From Pelagibacterales bacterium SAG-MED43 (GTDB lineage Bacteria; Pseudomonadota; Alphaproteobacteria; Pelagibacterales; Pelagibacteraceae), in NCBI GenBank assembly GCA_014653535.1, contig JACWEK010000003.1, positions 1 to 64,000 on the forward strand: 64,000 nucleotides of DNA, read 5' to 3'. Shown piece after piece: positions 17,542 to 24,374 of this stretch (positions within the stretch are counted from its first letter, which is position 1; each line of letters starts with the position of its first letter). The notes under the pieces were generated by a model. The model saw only the letters and a list, made by a program, of their open reading frames with translations, was not told the DNA's origin and ran no database searches. The translations under genes were made by a program, and so were the position numbers.

Positions 17542-18542
17542 TGACAAATATTAGAAATAATTTTATAGACTCAATTGGTAATACTCCTCTTATAAAATTA
17601 AAAGCAGCATCTGAAATAACTGGATGTAATATTTATGGAAAGGCTGAGTTCTTAAATCCTGGTGGTTCTGTTAAAGACAGAGCTGCATTAGCTCTTATTA
17701 AAGATGCTCAAGATAAAAAGTTGATCTCAAAAGGTGGTATTGTTGTTGAGGGTACTGCTGGAAATACTGGAATAGGCTTAGGACTATTAGGTAACTCTCT
17801 AGGTTATAAAACTATTATTGTAATGAATGATAATCAGACCCAAGAAAAAAAAAATACATTAAGAAACTTAGGTGCAGAACTAAAATTAGTTCCAGCAAAA
17901 CCTTATAAAGATGATGGTAATTATGTAAAAGTTGCTGCGAGATTAGCTGATGAACTAAGACCTAGTAACAATAATGGAGTTGTCTGGGCTAATCAATTTG
18001 ATAACACCGCAAATGCCAAAGGTCATTATGAGGGAACTGGGAAAGAAATTTGGGATCAAACTGAAGGTAAAGTTGATGGTTTTGTTTGTTCTTCTGGAAC
18101 TGGTGGAACTATTTCAGGAGTTAGTAATGCTCTTAAAGAAAAGAAGAAAGATATAAAGATCTATTTATCTGATCCAAAAGGTTCTGCTCTTTATAATTAT
18201 ATTAAGAATGGTGAATTAAAATCTGAAGGAAACTCAATTACAGAAGGAATTGGCTCAAGCAGAATTACGAAAAATTTTGAAAACGCTAAAATTGACGGTG
18301 CTTTCTCAATTGACGATCATGAAGCATTGTCTATTCTTTATGATCTAATTCAAAATGAAGGTTTAAGCCTAGGTACAAGTTGTGGAATAAATATTGCAGG
18401 AGCAATTAGACTTGGCAAAGAATTGGGGCCAGGCAAAACAATTGTTACTATTCTTTGTGACAAGTCAGATAAATACAACTCAAAGATGTTTAATAAATCT
18501 TTTTTAGAGGAAAAAAAACTCCCTATTCCTAGTTGGTTATAA
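17541..18542 (+). CDS. cysK: Cysteine synthase (O-acetylserine sulfhydrylase family)
   Basis: 333-residue fold-type II PLP enzyme. Seen: PLP lysine in NPGGSVKDRAAL near residue 45, EGTAGNTGIGLGLLG around residue 73 binding the substrate carboxylate, phosphate loop SSGTGGTISG near residue 180, and LGTSCGIN near the C-terminus. It joins O-acetylserine with sulfide to give cysteine. EGTAGNTG in place of the common EPTSGNTG marks a CysK subgroup with a few extra residues; cystathionine beta-synthase activity is a less likely alternative. SAR11 cells are known to depend on reduced sulfur, which fits cysE-cysK without sulfate reduction genes nearby. Followed by a terminator. Confidence 0.9.
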   Translation: MTNIRNNFIDSIGNTPLIKLKAASEITGCNIYGKAEFLNPGGSVKDRAALALIKDAQDKKLISKGGIVVEGTAGNTGIGLGLLGNSLGYKTIIVMNDNQTQEKKNTLRNLGAELKLVPAKPYKDDGNYVKVAARLADELRPSNNNGVVWANQFDNTANAKGHYEGTGKEIWDQTEGKVDGFVCSSGTGGTISGVSNALKEKKKDIKIYLSDPKGSALYNYIKNGELKSEGNSITEGIGSSRITKNFENAKIDGAFSIDDHEALSILYDLIQNEGLSLGTSCGINIAGAIRLGKELGPGKTIVTILCDKSDKYNSKMFNKSFLEEKKLPIPSWL

Positions 18543-18559
18543 TAACGCATAGCTGCTAT

Positions 18560-18583
18560 GTAACAAAACTGTTACTTTTTTTT
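18560..18583 (+). terminator. Rho-independent terminator after cysK
   Basis: Stem GTAACA (18560-18565) and TGTTAC (18570-18575) with loop AAAC, followed by eight T. A second small hairpin (CATAG-CTG-CTATG, 18548-18560) abuts it. It separates cysEK from the small-gene cluster. Confidence 0.8.
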
Positions 18584-18609
18584 AATATATTTATTTAGGC
18601 TTAAAAATA

Positions 18610-18635
18610 AATAAAGATCAGCGAAGATCTTTATT
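18610..18635 (+). promoter_or_regulatory. Perfect 10-bp inverted repeat in the leader of the small-gene cluster
   Basis: AATAAAGATC (18610-18619), loop AGCGAA, then GATCTTTATT (18626-18635). The repeat is perfect. It lies 20 bases before the first ATG of the cluster and is not followed by a T-run, so it is more likely an operator or an mRNA 5' stem-loop than a terminator. A strong ribosome binding site (GGAGG) lies between it and the start codon. Confidence 0.5.
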
Positions 18636-18654
18636 AAGCAGATACGGAGGTCAA

Positions 18655-19044
18655 ATGCTAAAAAATATTTTAAAAATACTTATTGCTTACTTTGTAGCAA
18701 TTTCAATATCAACTTCGTCAAGTGCTGAAATGAATAATAGTGATAAAGCAAAAGCTTGGGATTGCGTTGGAATTTATATGGCTAACTACTTTCTTCCTTC
18801 TGGTGAAACATTTGAGTACGCTATGAAGGAAAAATCTATATCAACTGTCAAGGTCCTTAAAACTTACGCTCTTGAAATAGGTATTCCAGAAAAAGATTGG
18901 GACGAAGGAGTTAATAAGGCAGTAGATAAACATTATGGTTCAAAATATGACAAGACTAAAACTGATCAATGTCATTCATTTGTAGAAGCTTTAGTTCCTA
19001 ATGGGGCTGAAAGAGTCAAAAAAGTAATTCAAACTTTATATTAA
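18655..19044 (+). CDS. Exported protein of unknown function
   Basis: 129 residues, not recognised. A signal peptide is clear (KN, hydrophobic core ILIAYFVAISIS, likely cleavage after SSSAE near residue 24). The mature part of about 105 residues is mostly helical by composition, with two cysteines (in AWDCVGIYMANYF and TDQCHSFVEAL) that could form a disulfide in the periplasm, and no heme or lipobox motif. Ribosome binding site CGGAGG is one of the strongest in the window. First gene of a tightly packed run of ten small genes, 15 bases ahead of another exported protein. Confidence 0.75.
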   Translation: MLKNILKILIAYFVAISISTSSSAEMNNSDKAKAWDCVGIYMANYFLPSGETFEYAMKEKSISTVKVLKTYALEIGIPEKDWDEGVNKAVDKHYGSKYDKTKTDQCHSFVEALVPNGAERVKKVIQTLY

Positions 19045-19059
19045 TAAAAAGGAGCAAAA

Positions 19060-19536
19060 ATGAAAAAAATTATAATAACTTTAACATTTACAATTATTTC
19101 TACAATGGCTTTTGCTAATTCGGGGAAATTTAACGCAAGCGGTATGGGATCATGGGAAATGAATATCATGAACGCTGGTAATGGTAATATGGCAATTACT
19201 TACGATGGAAATGCTGGGCTAGCAGATAAAGAACCTAATAGTATATTTGATAAATCTACTATGAATTGTGTTGGAGGACTTACATTAGTAAGTGGAAAAT
19301 TTGATGATGAAACAGGTATGTGCACTTTTTATTTAGCTGATGGTGAAAAAGTATTCATGAATTACAAAGGTAAAGGCACTGGTGGTCAAGGAGGATCTGG
19401 AACTTTTAAAATTATTGGAGGAACTGGAAAATATGAAAAAATTTCAGGAACTGGTTTTTCTAGCAGACAGAATCTTAAAGGCAAAGAAGGATTTGCTCAT
19501 TCAATGAATCAAATGAGTGGTGAGTACACATATTAA
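19060..19536 (+). CDS. Exported glycine-rich beta protein of unknown function
   Basis: 158 residues. Residues 1 to about 19 are a signal peptide (ending in TMAFANS). The mature part is rich in glycine, asparagine and alternating hydrophobics, suggesting a small beta-barrel. Words such as GTFKIIGGTGKYEKISGTG resemble the closing strands of allene-oxide-cyclase/dirigent-like barrels, but that resemblance is loose. Two cysteines (MNCVGG and GMCTFY) could pair. Ribosome binding site AAGGAG. Second gene of the cluster; with the preceding exported protein it implies a periplasmic component to whatever the cluster does. Confidence 0.75.
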   Translation: MKKIIITLTFTIISTMAFANSGKFNASGMGSWEMNIMNAGNGNMAITYDGNAGLADKEPNSIFDKSTMNCVGGLTLVSGKFDDETGMCTFYLADGEKVFMNYKGKGTGGQGGSGTFKIIGGTGKYEKISGTGFSSRQNLKGKEGFAHSMNQMSGEYTY

Positions 19537-19559
19537 ATTAATTAACGAAAGGAGAAAAA

Positions 19560-19844
19560 ATGGAAAAAGAAATGTTAGTAGTTGCTAAATTAAAAGAAGG
19601 TATGTTTGAAAAATTTATGGGTTTCATGCAATCACCAGAAGGTTTAGCGGAAAGAGCTAAAGTTGCGGTAGTAGAAAAAACTATTGGAACAGTAACACCA
19701 GATAAAAGCACCGTAATGTTCAAGATATTTTGTACTGATGAACCTGCGTTACACAAATTTATTGAAGGAACTGAAGTATCAAAACCTGTCATGGATGCTG
19801 TTTTAGATAGCTATTCGATCTATGATTTAACAAAAGTAAAATAG
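19560..19844 (+). CDS. Small alpha/beta protein, dimeric alpha-beta-barrel-like, unknown function
   Basis: 94 residues with no signal peptide. The pattern is strand (EMLVVAKLK), helix (MFEKFMGFMQSPEGLAERAKV), strand, strand (STVMFKIFCT), helix (PALHKFIEGTEVSKPVMDAV), strand (SYSIYDLTKV). This is the beta-alpha-beta-beta-alpha-beta order of ferredoxin-like dimeric barrels (ABM, EthD, DUF3764-type). No catalytic residue can be named. Ribosome binding site AAAGGAG is strong. It is followed 7 bases later by another protein of the same size and likely fold, so the two may form a heterodimer or be ancient duplicates. Confidence 0.7.
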   Translation: MEKEMLVVAKLKEGMFEKFMGFMQSPEGLAERAKVAVVEKTIGTVTPDKSTVMFKIFCTDEPALHKFIEGTEVSKPVMDAVLDSYSIYDLTKVK

Positions 19845-19851
19845 GAAAAAT

Positions 19852-20142
19852 ATGAAAAACTATATAGTAACACACACTTTTAAGTCAAAAGAAGCTAAAG
19901 CTAAAATGATAGAAGTTACTGGTTCGATGTCTATGGAAGACATGACTAAAGCAATGACTAGTGATAACGCAAAATGTCAAATGAGCTGGATCACGCCAGG
20001 TGATAACTTAACAATGTTTTGTTGGTGGAAAGGTACTGATCCTGATGCAATTAATAAACAGTTAGAATCTATGAACGATTTCTACGAACCTCATAAATTT
20101 GTTGAGTGTACAGATGATATTATAGATTTTAATGCTAAATAA
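19852..20142 (+). CDS. Small alpha/beta protein, unknown function
   Basis: 96 residues, cytoplasmic. It opens with a strand (KNYIVTHTFKS), then a helix rich in methionine (MIEVTGSMSMEDMTKAM), strands CQMSWITP and NLTMFCWWKG, a helix, and a final HKFVECTDDIIDF. The overall order is again that of dimeric alpha-beta barrels. Notable are three cysteines and a WW pair in the fourth element. The ribosome binding site is weaker here (TAGGAAAAAT), 7 bases after the preceding stop, consistent with coupling. Family not recognised. Confidence 0.7.
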   Translation: MKNYIVTHTFKSKEAKAKMIEVTGSMSMEDMTKAMTSDNAKCQMSWITPGDNLTMFCWWKGTDPDAINKQLESMNDFYEPHKFVECTDDIIDFNAK

Positions 20143-20176
20143 AAATACCTAAACTTTGACTCAATAAGGAGAAACA

Positions 20177-20488
20177 ATGAAAGTAATTTATACTAGAACA
20201 ATGAGAGTGAAAGATGACGGTTTAGGAAAAGCAATGGAAATTGGAAAAGGATTAGCGGCAGTTAGAAAAAAACATTATCCTAACCATGATGTCTATTTTT
20301 CTTTTCAAATGGGTGGAGATCCAAGAACAATAAGAGAAACTTTAATTGGATCTATGTTTGAAGGTGATAATGACGCTGACGCTAAAATGTCTGCAGATCC
20401 TGAATATATAAAACTTCAAGAGCAATTAAAAGATGTTGCTATAGAAGGAACTATTGAAGATGAGATCAGACCGATCTTTAGTGAATAA
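20177..20488 (+). CDS. Small alpha/beta protein, unknown function
   Basis: 103 residues, cytoplasmic, third of the ~100-residue alpha/beta proteins in a row. Strand KVIYTRTMRV, helix GLGKAMEIGKGLAAVRKKHYP, strands DVYFSFQMGG and TIRETLIGSMFEG, then a helix around ADPEYIKLQEQLKDV and a short acidic tail. The fold again looks like a dimeric alpha-beta barrel, and the central PEYIKLQEQL helix is reminiscent of NIPSNAP/EthD-like proteins that bind hydrophobic ligands. No clear active site. Strong ribosome binding site (AAGGAGAAACAATG). Confidence 0.7.
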   Translation: MKVIYTRTMRVKDDGLGKAMEIGKGLAAVRKKHYPNHDVYFSFQMGGDPRTIRETLIGSMFEGDNDADAKMSADPEYIKLQEQLKDVAIEGTIEDEIRPIFSE

Positions 20489-20515
20489 ATTTAACAAAGG
20501 ATTAAGGAAATAGTA

Positions 20516-20932
20516 ATGATAGATAAATTTGGTGGAATATTTTACTTAGCAATTTTTATAATTCATTTTATAGGTTATGCTTTTTATGGATTTAGATGTG
20601 TTGTCCAAACTCAAACTTTTTTGGATAAATATGGGATCGATGCTACAGGCGCAGGTGTAGTTAGATTTTTTGGATGTTTTTTTATCGGTTCAACTGTGAT
20701 GGCAATTTATGTGGGATTTATTAGACCAAATGGTTTGGAAGCAACTTGGGCATTCTTTAATTTAGTATTTTTACAAAACCTATGTGCTTTTATTGTTGGT
20801 TTTTATAGTACTAAAATAAATAAACTTGGACATACAGATAAAACTTCGGATGAAGCAATTTATGGCCCATTAGCGCATACTATTTTAAGTGCTGTACTTT
20901 GTTACGGTTTAGCTGATAAAATCTACGTTTAA
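20516..20932 (+). CDS. Four-helix membrane protein of unknown function
   Basis: 138 residues with about four membrane segments: FYLAIFIIHFIGYAFYGF (about 8-25), a second around VVRFFGCFFIGSTVMAIYVGF (about 48-68), a third around WAFFNLVFLQNLCAFIVGF (about 78-96), and a C-terminal one around LAHTILSAVLCYGLADKI. Conserved-looking features are histidine 17, cysteines 28 and 54, and NGLEATW. It sits inside the run of small genes between an alpha/beta protein and a cupin, so it is the likely membrane anchor or transporter part of that group. I recognise no family. Confidence 0.72.
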   Translation: MIDKFGGIFYLAIFIIHFIGYAFYGFRCVVQTQTFLDKYGIDATGAGVVRFFGCFFIGSTVMAIYVGFIRPNGLEATWAFFNLVFLQNLCAFIVGFYSTKINKLGHTDKTSDEAIYGPLAHTILSAVLCYGLADKIYV

Positions 20933-20947
20933 ATAAAAGGAGATGTT

Positions 20948-21298
20948 ATGGCAGGAGTAGAAGTGAAAACTTTTGAAAAAGCAGATGAAGTTAATAATAA
21001 TTTTAATAATGCAAAAATTGAAGCAGTAAAAGTTGGAAACCAGAGGGTAATGAAACTTACATTGCAACCTGGATGGAAATGGTCAAAAGATATTAAACCA
21101 ACAGTTGGGGGTGATAGCTGCCAGGCAACACATCTTGGTGTAATTGTTTCAGGAGCTGTTTGCGCAAAACATAATGATGGAACTGAACTAACTTATAAAG
21201 CTGGAGACGCATATTCTATTCAGCCTGGACATGATGGATGGGTAGTAGGAAATGAACCAGCTGTTGTTTACGAGTTTCACGGAATGTGGGGCGAATAA
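20948..21298 (+). CDS. Cupin-domain protein
   Basis: 116 residues forming one cupin barrel. Seen: the first cupin motif region around CQATHLGVIVSGAVCAKHNDG (residues about 58-78), KAGDAYSIQPGHDGWVVGNEPAVVYEF as the second, with histidines in ATHLG, AKHND and PGHDG as possible metal ligands. The motif departs from the textbook GxHxH by having only one histidine in the first strand. Such small cupins bind metals or small ligands. Strong ribosome binding site (AAAGGAG). The stop TAA overlaps the next ATG (TAATG), coupling it to the SnoaL-like protein. Confidence 0.82.
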   Translation: MAGVEVKTFEKADEVNNNFNNAKIEAVKVGNQRVMKLTLQPGWKWSKDIKPTVGGDSCQATHLGVIVSGAVCAKHNDGTELTYKAGDAYSIQPGHDGWVVGNEPAVVYEFHGMWGE

Positions 21299-21618
21299 TG
21301 TCAATAATAGAAAAAATGACTAAAATAGTGAATGAAGGTGATACCGCTGGAGCAGAAGAATTAATACATGATGACTATCAATTTTTAATGCATTCATCTG
21401 GTAAAAGCTTAACTAAGAAAGATGTAGTTGGTTGGGTTGGTATGAAAGATGTTAAAAAAAGTAATTTAAGAGTACTTTTTGAAAATGATGAAGTTGGTTT
21501 CGAACATGCAATGGTAACTTTTAATGATGGTAATAAAGAAGCTGTTATGACTTATTATAAGTTTAAAGATGGAAAGGTAGCATACCAAGAAACAGGAGCT
21601 ACTAAACTACCAAAATAA
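21298..21618 (+). CDS. SnoaL/NTF2-like small protein
   Basis: 106 residues from the ATG that overlaps the cupin stop codon (TAATG); an upstream in-frame GTG at 21286 would add four residues and is less likely. Helix MSIIEKMTKIVNEGD, AGAEELIHDDYQFLMHSSGKSLTKKDVVGWV, then three to four strands (LRVLFENDEVGFEHAMVTF, EAVMTYYKFKDGKVAYQETG). This is the cone-shaped NTF2/SnoaL arrangement used for small-ligand binding or isomerase/hydrolase chemistry; the H-D-D pair near residue 27 could be catalytic. Function unknown; its coupling to the cupin suggests a common substrate. Confidence 0.72.
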   Translation: MSIIEKMTKIVNEGDTAGAEELIHDDYQFLMHSSGKSLTKKDVVGWVGMKDVKKSNLRVLFENDEVGFEHAMVTFNDGNKEAVMTYYKFKDGKVAYQETGATKLPK

Positions 21619-21635
21619 AGTATAATCTTTATTTA

Positions 21636-21857
21636 ATGTTTCCTAAAAAATATCATAACTTTTTATTTATACTGGTTATGGGTTTTACAATGAGTTTACT
21701 TATGACCTTAATAATTACATACGTGAATACTGGTATAGATGGTGGTTACTTAAATAGATTTTTAAAAGCTTGGGCTGTAGGGCTTCCTATCGCAATATCT
21801 ACAGCTTTATTGGTTGGTCCCTTTGCAAAAAAGTTTGTGGATAAAATTACTAAATAA
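21636..21857 (+). CDS. DUF2798 family small membrane protein
   Basis: 73 residues with two membrane helices: FLFILVMGFTMSLLMTLIITYVNTG (about 9-33) and WAVGLPIAISTALLVGPFAKKFV (about 46-68). The pattern of a basic N-terminus, a helix with GFTMSLLMT, a loop ending FLKAWAVGLPIAI and a closing GPFAKKFVDK is that of DUF2798. The family's role is unknown. Ribosome binding is weak compared with the preceding genes, and it follows the SnoaL-like gene by 17 bases. Confidence 0.78.
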   Translation: MFPKKYHNFLFILVMGFTMSLLMTLIITYVNTGIDGGYLNRFLKAWAVGLPIAISTALLVGPFAKKFVDKITK

Positions 21858-21872
21858 GAATAATCTTAACTT

Positions 21873-22208
21873 ATGGGTAACATCTCGGCATACATTGTGC
21901 TTATAATAGCTGTCATACTAGGCACTGCAGCTAACGGATTTGCTAAAGGTGCTCAAGGCTTCACCATATTTATTCCTAGTATATTAACAGCAATAACAAT
22001 TGTTGGGTGTATGTATACTTTATCAATTGTAATGAAATCAATTCCTGTTGGAATAACTTATGCATCATTTGCAGGTTTATGTATTATTGCAACTTCAATT
22101 GTTGGCATTTATAAGTTTAATCAAATGCCAGATCTTTATACAATGGTAGGGCTATTTTTAATAATTTCTGGTGTATTAATAGTAAATCTTTTAGGAAAAA
22201 CAAATTAA
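21873..22208 (+). CDS. SMR-family (EmrE-like) membrane protein lacking the membrane glutamate
   Basis: 111 residues, four membrane helices, typical SMR size. Seen: GTA after helix 1, QGFTIFIPSI, YTLSIVMKSIPVGITYASFAGLCIIATSIVGI (only key words IPVGITYA and GLCIIATSIVG are needed), and SGVLIVNLLGK at the end, all aligning with EmrE/SugE. However, position 14, which in EmrE is the proton- and substrate-binding Glu14, is valine (YIVLIIAVILGT), and about three residues are added before QGFT. It is therefore unlikely to be a conventional proton-coupled drug exporter. It may pair with another subunit or have another job. Confidence 0.82.
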   Translation: MGNISAYIVLIIAVILGTAANGFAKGAQGFTIFIPSILTAITIVGCMYTLSIVMKSIPVGITYASFAGLCIIATSIVGIYKFNQMPDLYTMVGLFLIISGVLIVNLLGKTN

Positions 22209-22219
22209 AACTTAAATAA

Positions 22220-23026
22220 TTATTTTGAAACAGGTTTTAAAATTTTAAGCATTTTGTTGTGGAGACTTTTATTTGCTGAACAAATTATATTTCCACCCTT
22301 TTTAGCATCGTCATTTTTCCAAGTCGTAACTATACCTCCTGCTGCTCTAATTATTGGCATCAATGCGTGAATATCCCAAATTTTATTTCCACATTGAATA
22401 ACAATATCAAGTTTACCTTCTGCAAAATGAGAGTAACTTAAAGCATCTGCACAAGGAAATTGCATTCGTTTTAATATTTGGGGTATTTTTTTTTGTTGAT
22501 TTAAAGATAGACTACCATGAAAAGCTGCTGATAATTTCATATTTGAAAAAGTTGCCTTACTATTAATTTTTATTCTTCTTTTTTTTCCATTTTCTGAAAC
22601 ATAAGCTGAATTTAACGAGGTATTAAAATAGTATTTTTTAAGTATTGGAAAATTCGCAAGGCCTACAACAGGATTGCCTTTGTAATTTAATGATATTAAA
22701 TTACTCCATGTTGGATTACCTATGACAAAAGATCTAGTTCCATCAATTGGGTCAATCACCCAAGAATAATTACTTTTTTTTTTGTTATGACCAAATTCTT
22801 CACCTATCACTTGGTGAGTAGGAAATCTTTTTTTAATTTCTTTAGTTATATATTTCTCAAATGCTTTATCAGCACTAGTGACTGGATCATACCCTTTTCC
22901 CCCAAGTTTATTTGATACTTTGAAAGGCTTATTCAATTTTAAGTAATAAAATTTATTTAACTTTTTTGCTAAGTTTTCAATAAATTTGGAATAAATCTTA
23001 TAATCTGAGCTTTTTATTTTAAACAT
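22220..23026 (-). CDS. hisN: Inositol monophosphatase family phosphatase, probably histidinol-phosphatase
   Basis: 268-residue Mg-dependent phosphatase. Seen: YDPVTSADKAFEKYI (motif before the metal site), VIGEEFGH with the glutamates, the signature WVIDPIDGTRSFVIG near residues 85-99 that binds two metals, and WDIHALMPIIRAAGG near residue 228. The ...GTRSF... and short insert are more like HisN (histidinol-phosphate to histidinol) than classical SuhB, but inositol-1-phosphatase is possible. It is tail-to-tail with the SMR gene. Convergent spacing is 11 bases. Confidence 0.78.
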   Translation of the reverse strand: MFKIKSSDYKIYSKFIENLAKKLNKFYYLKLNKPFKVSNKLGGKGYDPVTSADKAFEKYITKEIKKRFPTHQVIGEEFGHNKKKSNYSWVIDPIDGTRSFVIGNPTWSNLISLNYKGNPVVGLANFPILKKYYFNTSLNSAYVSENGKKRRIKINSKATFSNMKLSAAFHGSLSLNQQKKIPQILKRMQFPCADALSYSHFAEGKLDIVIQCGNKIWDIHALMPIIRAAGGIVTTWKNDDAKKGGNIICSANKSLHNKMLKILKPVSK

Positions 23027-23069
23027 TTTATCCTATTACTATCTTATTAGTATTCATTAAAGCTTAAAT

Positions 23070-23657
23070 TTATTTTATGGAAATCTTTTCTATTTGTCTT
23101 TCTGCATCTTTGATTGATTTTTCATAATCCAATGCCATTTGATCTGCACTTACTACTTCAACTTTTTCTATTCCAAAAAAATTCAAAATAAATTTAAGCC
23201 AAGGAGTTAAAAAATCTTCATTACTATTCAGTTTTGTACCTCCAGATGTAATTACTAAATAAGCACGTTTATTTTTCAATAATCCCTCTCTTCTACCGTC
23301 AGGTTTAAATTTAAAAGTTTCTCCAATTCGAGCAGCAAGATCTGACCAAGCTTTTAAAGTTGCTGGAGGGCCATAATTATAAATTGGAGCAGATATTATA
23401 ATAATATCACTTTCCTTCAGTTCTTTCACTAAGGTATCCGACAATTCAAACATTTTTTTATGATGTTGCGTTTGATCTTTTTCAGCAATTTTCATACCAG
23501 ACTCTGTTAAGCCTGATACAAAAACCATTTCATCATCTAAATCTCTATAAATAACTTCATCATCTGGTTTTTTTATTTTATCTAATAATTTTTTAGCCAG
23601 TGCTCTTGAAGTGGATCCTTCTTTTCTAGCACTGGAGTCTATTTGATAAATTTTCAT
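23070..23657 (-). CDS. FMN-dependent NAD(P)H oxidoreductase, AcpD/azoreductase-like flavodoxin fold
   Basis: 195 residues. Opens with IYQIDSSARKEGSTSRALAKKL, the FMN-phosphate loop of the AzoR/NQO family, followed by ADTLVKELKESDIIIISAPIYNYGPPATLKAW near residues 75-105 (key words SAPIYNYGPP), and VITSGGTKL near residue 145. Such enzymes reduce quinones or azo compounds by two electrons, protecting against quinone stress. Lies upstream of nothing obvious on the same strand; ccdA begins 9 bases before its start on the same strand, so the order of transcription is ppc, ccdA, then this gene. Confidence 0.82.
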   Translation of the reverse strand: MKIYQIDSSARKEGSTSRALAKKLLDKIKKPDDEVIYRDLDDEMVFVSGLTESGMKIAEKDQTQHHKKMFELSDTLVKELKESDIIIISAPIYNYGPPATLKAWSDLAARIGETFKFKPDGRREGLLKNKRAYLVITSGGTKLNSNEDFLTPWLKFILNFFGIEKVEVVSADQMALDYEKSIKDAERQIEKISIK

Positions 23658-23666
23658 AAATTAATT

Positions 23667-24374
23667 TTATCCAAATTTTTGCATAAAAGGGAATATTTCA
23701 ATAATATAAAAACCAATAATCTGCAATTGGTTTGTTAAAATTAGAATACCTGTAATTAATAATATTATTCCTCCAATTTTTGAGACTAAGTTTATATTCC
23801 TCCTAAAATTTTTAGATAAAAGTAAAAACCTTTGAATTAAATAGCCTGACAATATAAATGGTAGAGTAAGACCTAAGGAGTAAGATATTAGCAACATTAC
23901 TGCTTTAGCTAATGTTTCCTCTATAGAAGCTAAGGCTAATATAGAGCCTAATATAGGTCCAATGCAAGGTGTCCATCCAAAACCAAAAGCGAGACCAATA
24001 ATATATGGAAAGAATATATTTTTAGACTCCCTTGTATCAAATCTTTTTTCAAAGTTTAGATATGGAATATTGATAACTCCAATTAGTTGAAACGAAAAAA
24101 TTATTATAATGATTCCAGCTATCAGTCTTAGAATTTCAGAGTTTTGTAAAAATAACTGACCCAATAAAGAAGCAGAGGCTCCAAAAATTATAAAAACAGT
24201 AGAAAAACCAAAGCAAAATAAAAGTAGAGGAAAAATATTTATTTTTTTAGAATTGATTACTTCTTGAAGAGATTGACCAGATACATAAGAAATATATCCT
24301 GGTATTAATGGTAAAACGCATGGGGATAAAAAGCTCAAGAGTCCAGCTCCAAATGAAATCGTTAACTCAATCAT
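23667..24374 (-). CDS. ccdA: CcdA-type transmembrane thiol/disulfide electron carrier
   Basis: 235 residues with six membrane helices of the DsbD/CcdA family. Seen: FLSPCVLPLIPGYISYVSG near residues 16-34 and the repeat counterpart FGWTPCIGPILGS near residue 132, each supplying one of the two redox cysteines. It carries reducing equivalents from cytoplasmic thioredoxin to the periplasm for cytochrome c maturation or repair of oxidised proteins. Its ATG directly follows the ppc stop codon (TAA-ATG), so it is translated from the same message as ppc. A periplasmic thioredoxin partner is not seen beside it. Confidence 0.9.
   Translation of the reverse strand: MIELTISFGAGLLSFLSPCVLPLIPGYISYVSGQSLQEVINSKKINIFPLLLFCFGFSTVFIIFGASASLLGQLFLQNSEILRLIAGIIIIIFSFQLIGVINIPYLNFEKRFDTRESKNIFFPYIIGLAFGFGWTPCIGPILGSILALASIEETLAKAVMLLISYSLGLTLPFILSGYLIQRFLLLSKNFRRNINLVSKIGGIILLITGILILTNQLQIIGFYIIEIFPFMQKFG

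Noticed and set aside
18548-18560. Small hairpin CATAG-CTG-CTATG after cysK as a separate regulatory element
   Set aside because: Short stem adjacent to a better terminator; no independent support.
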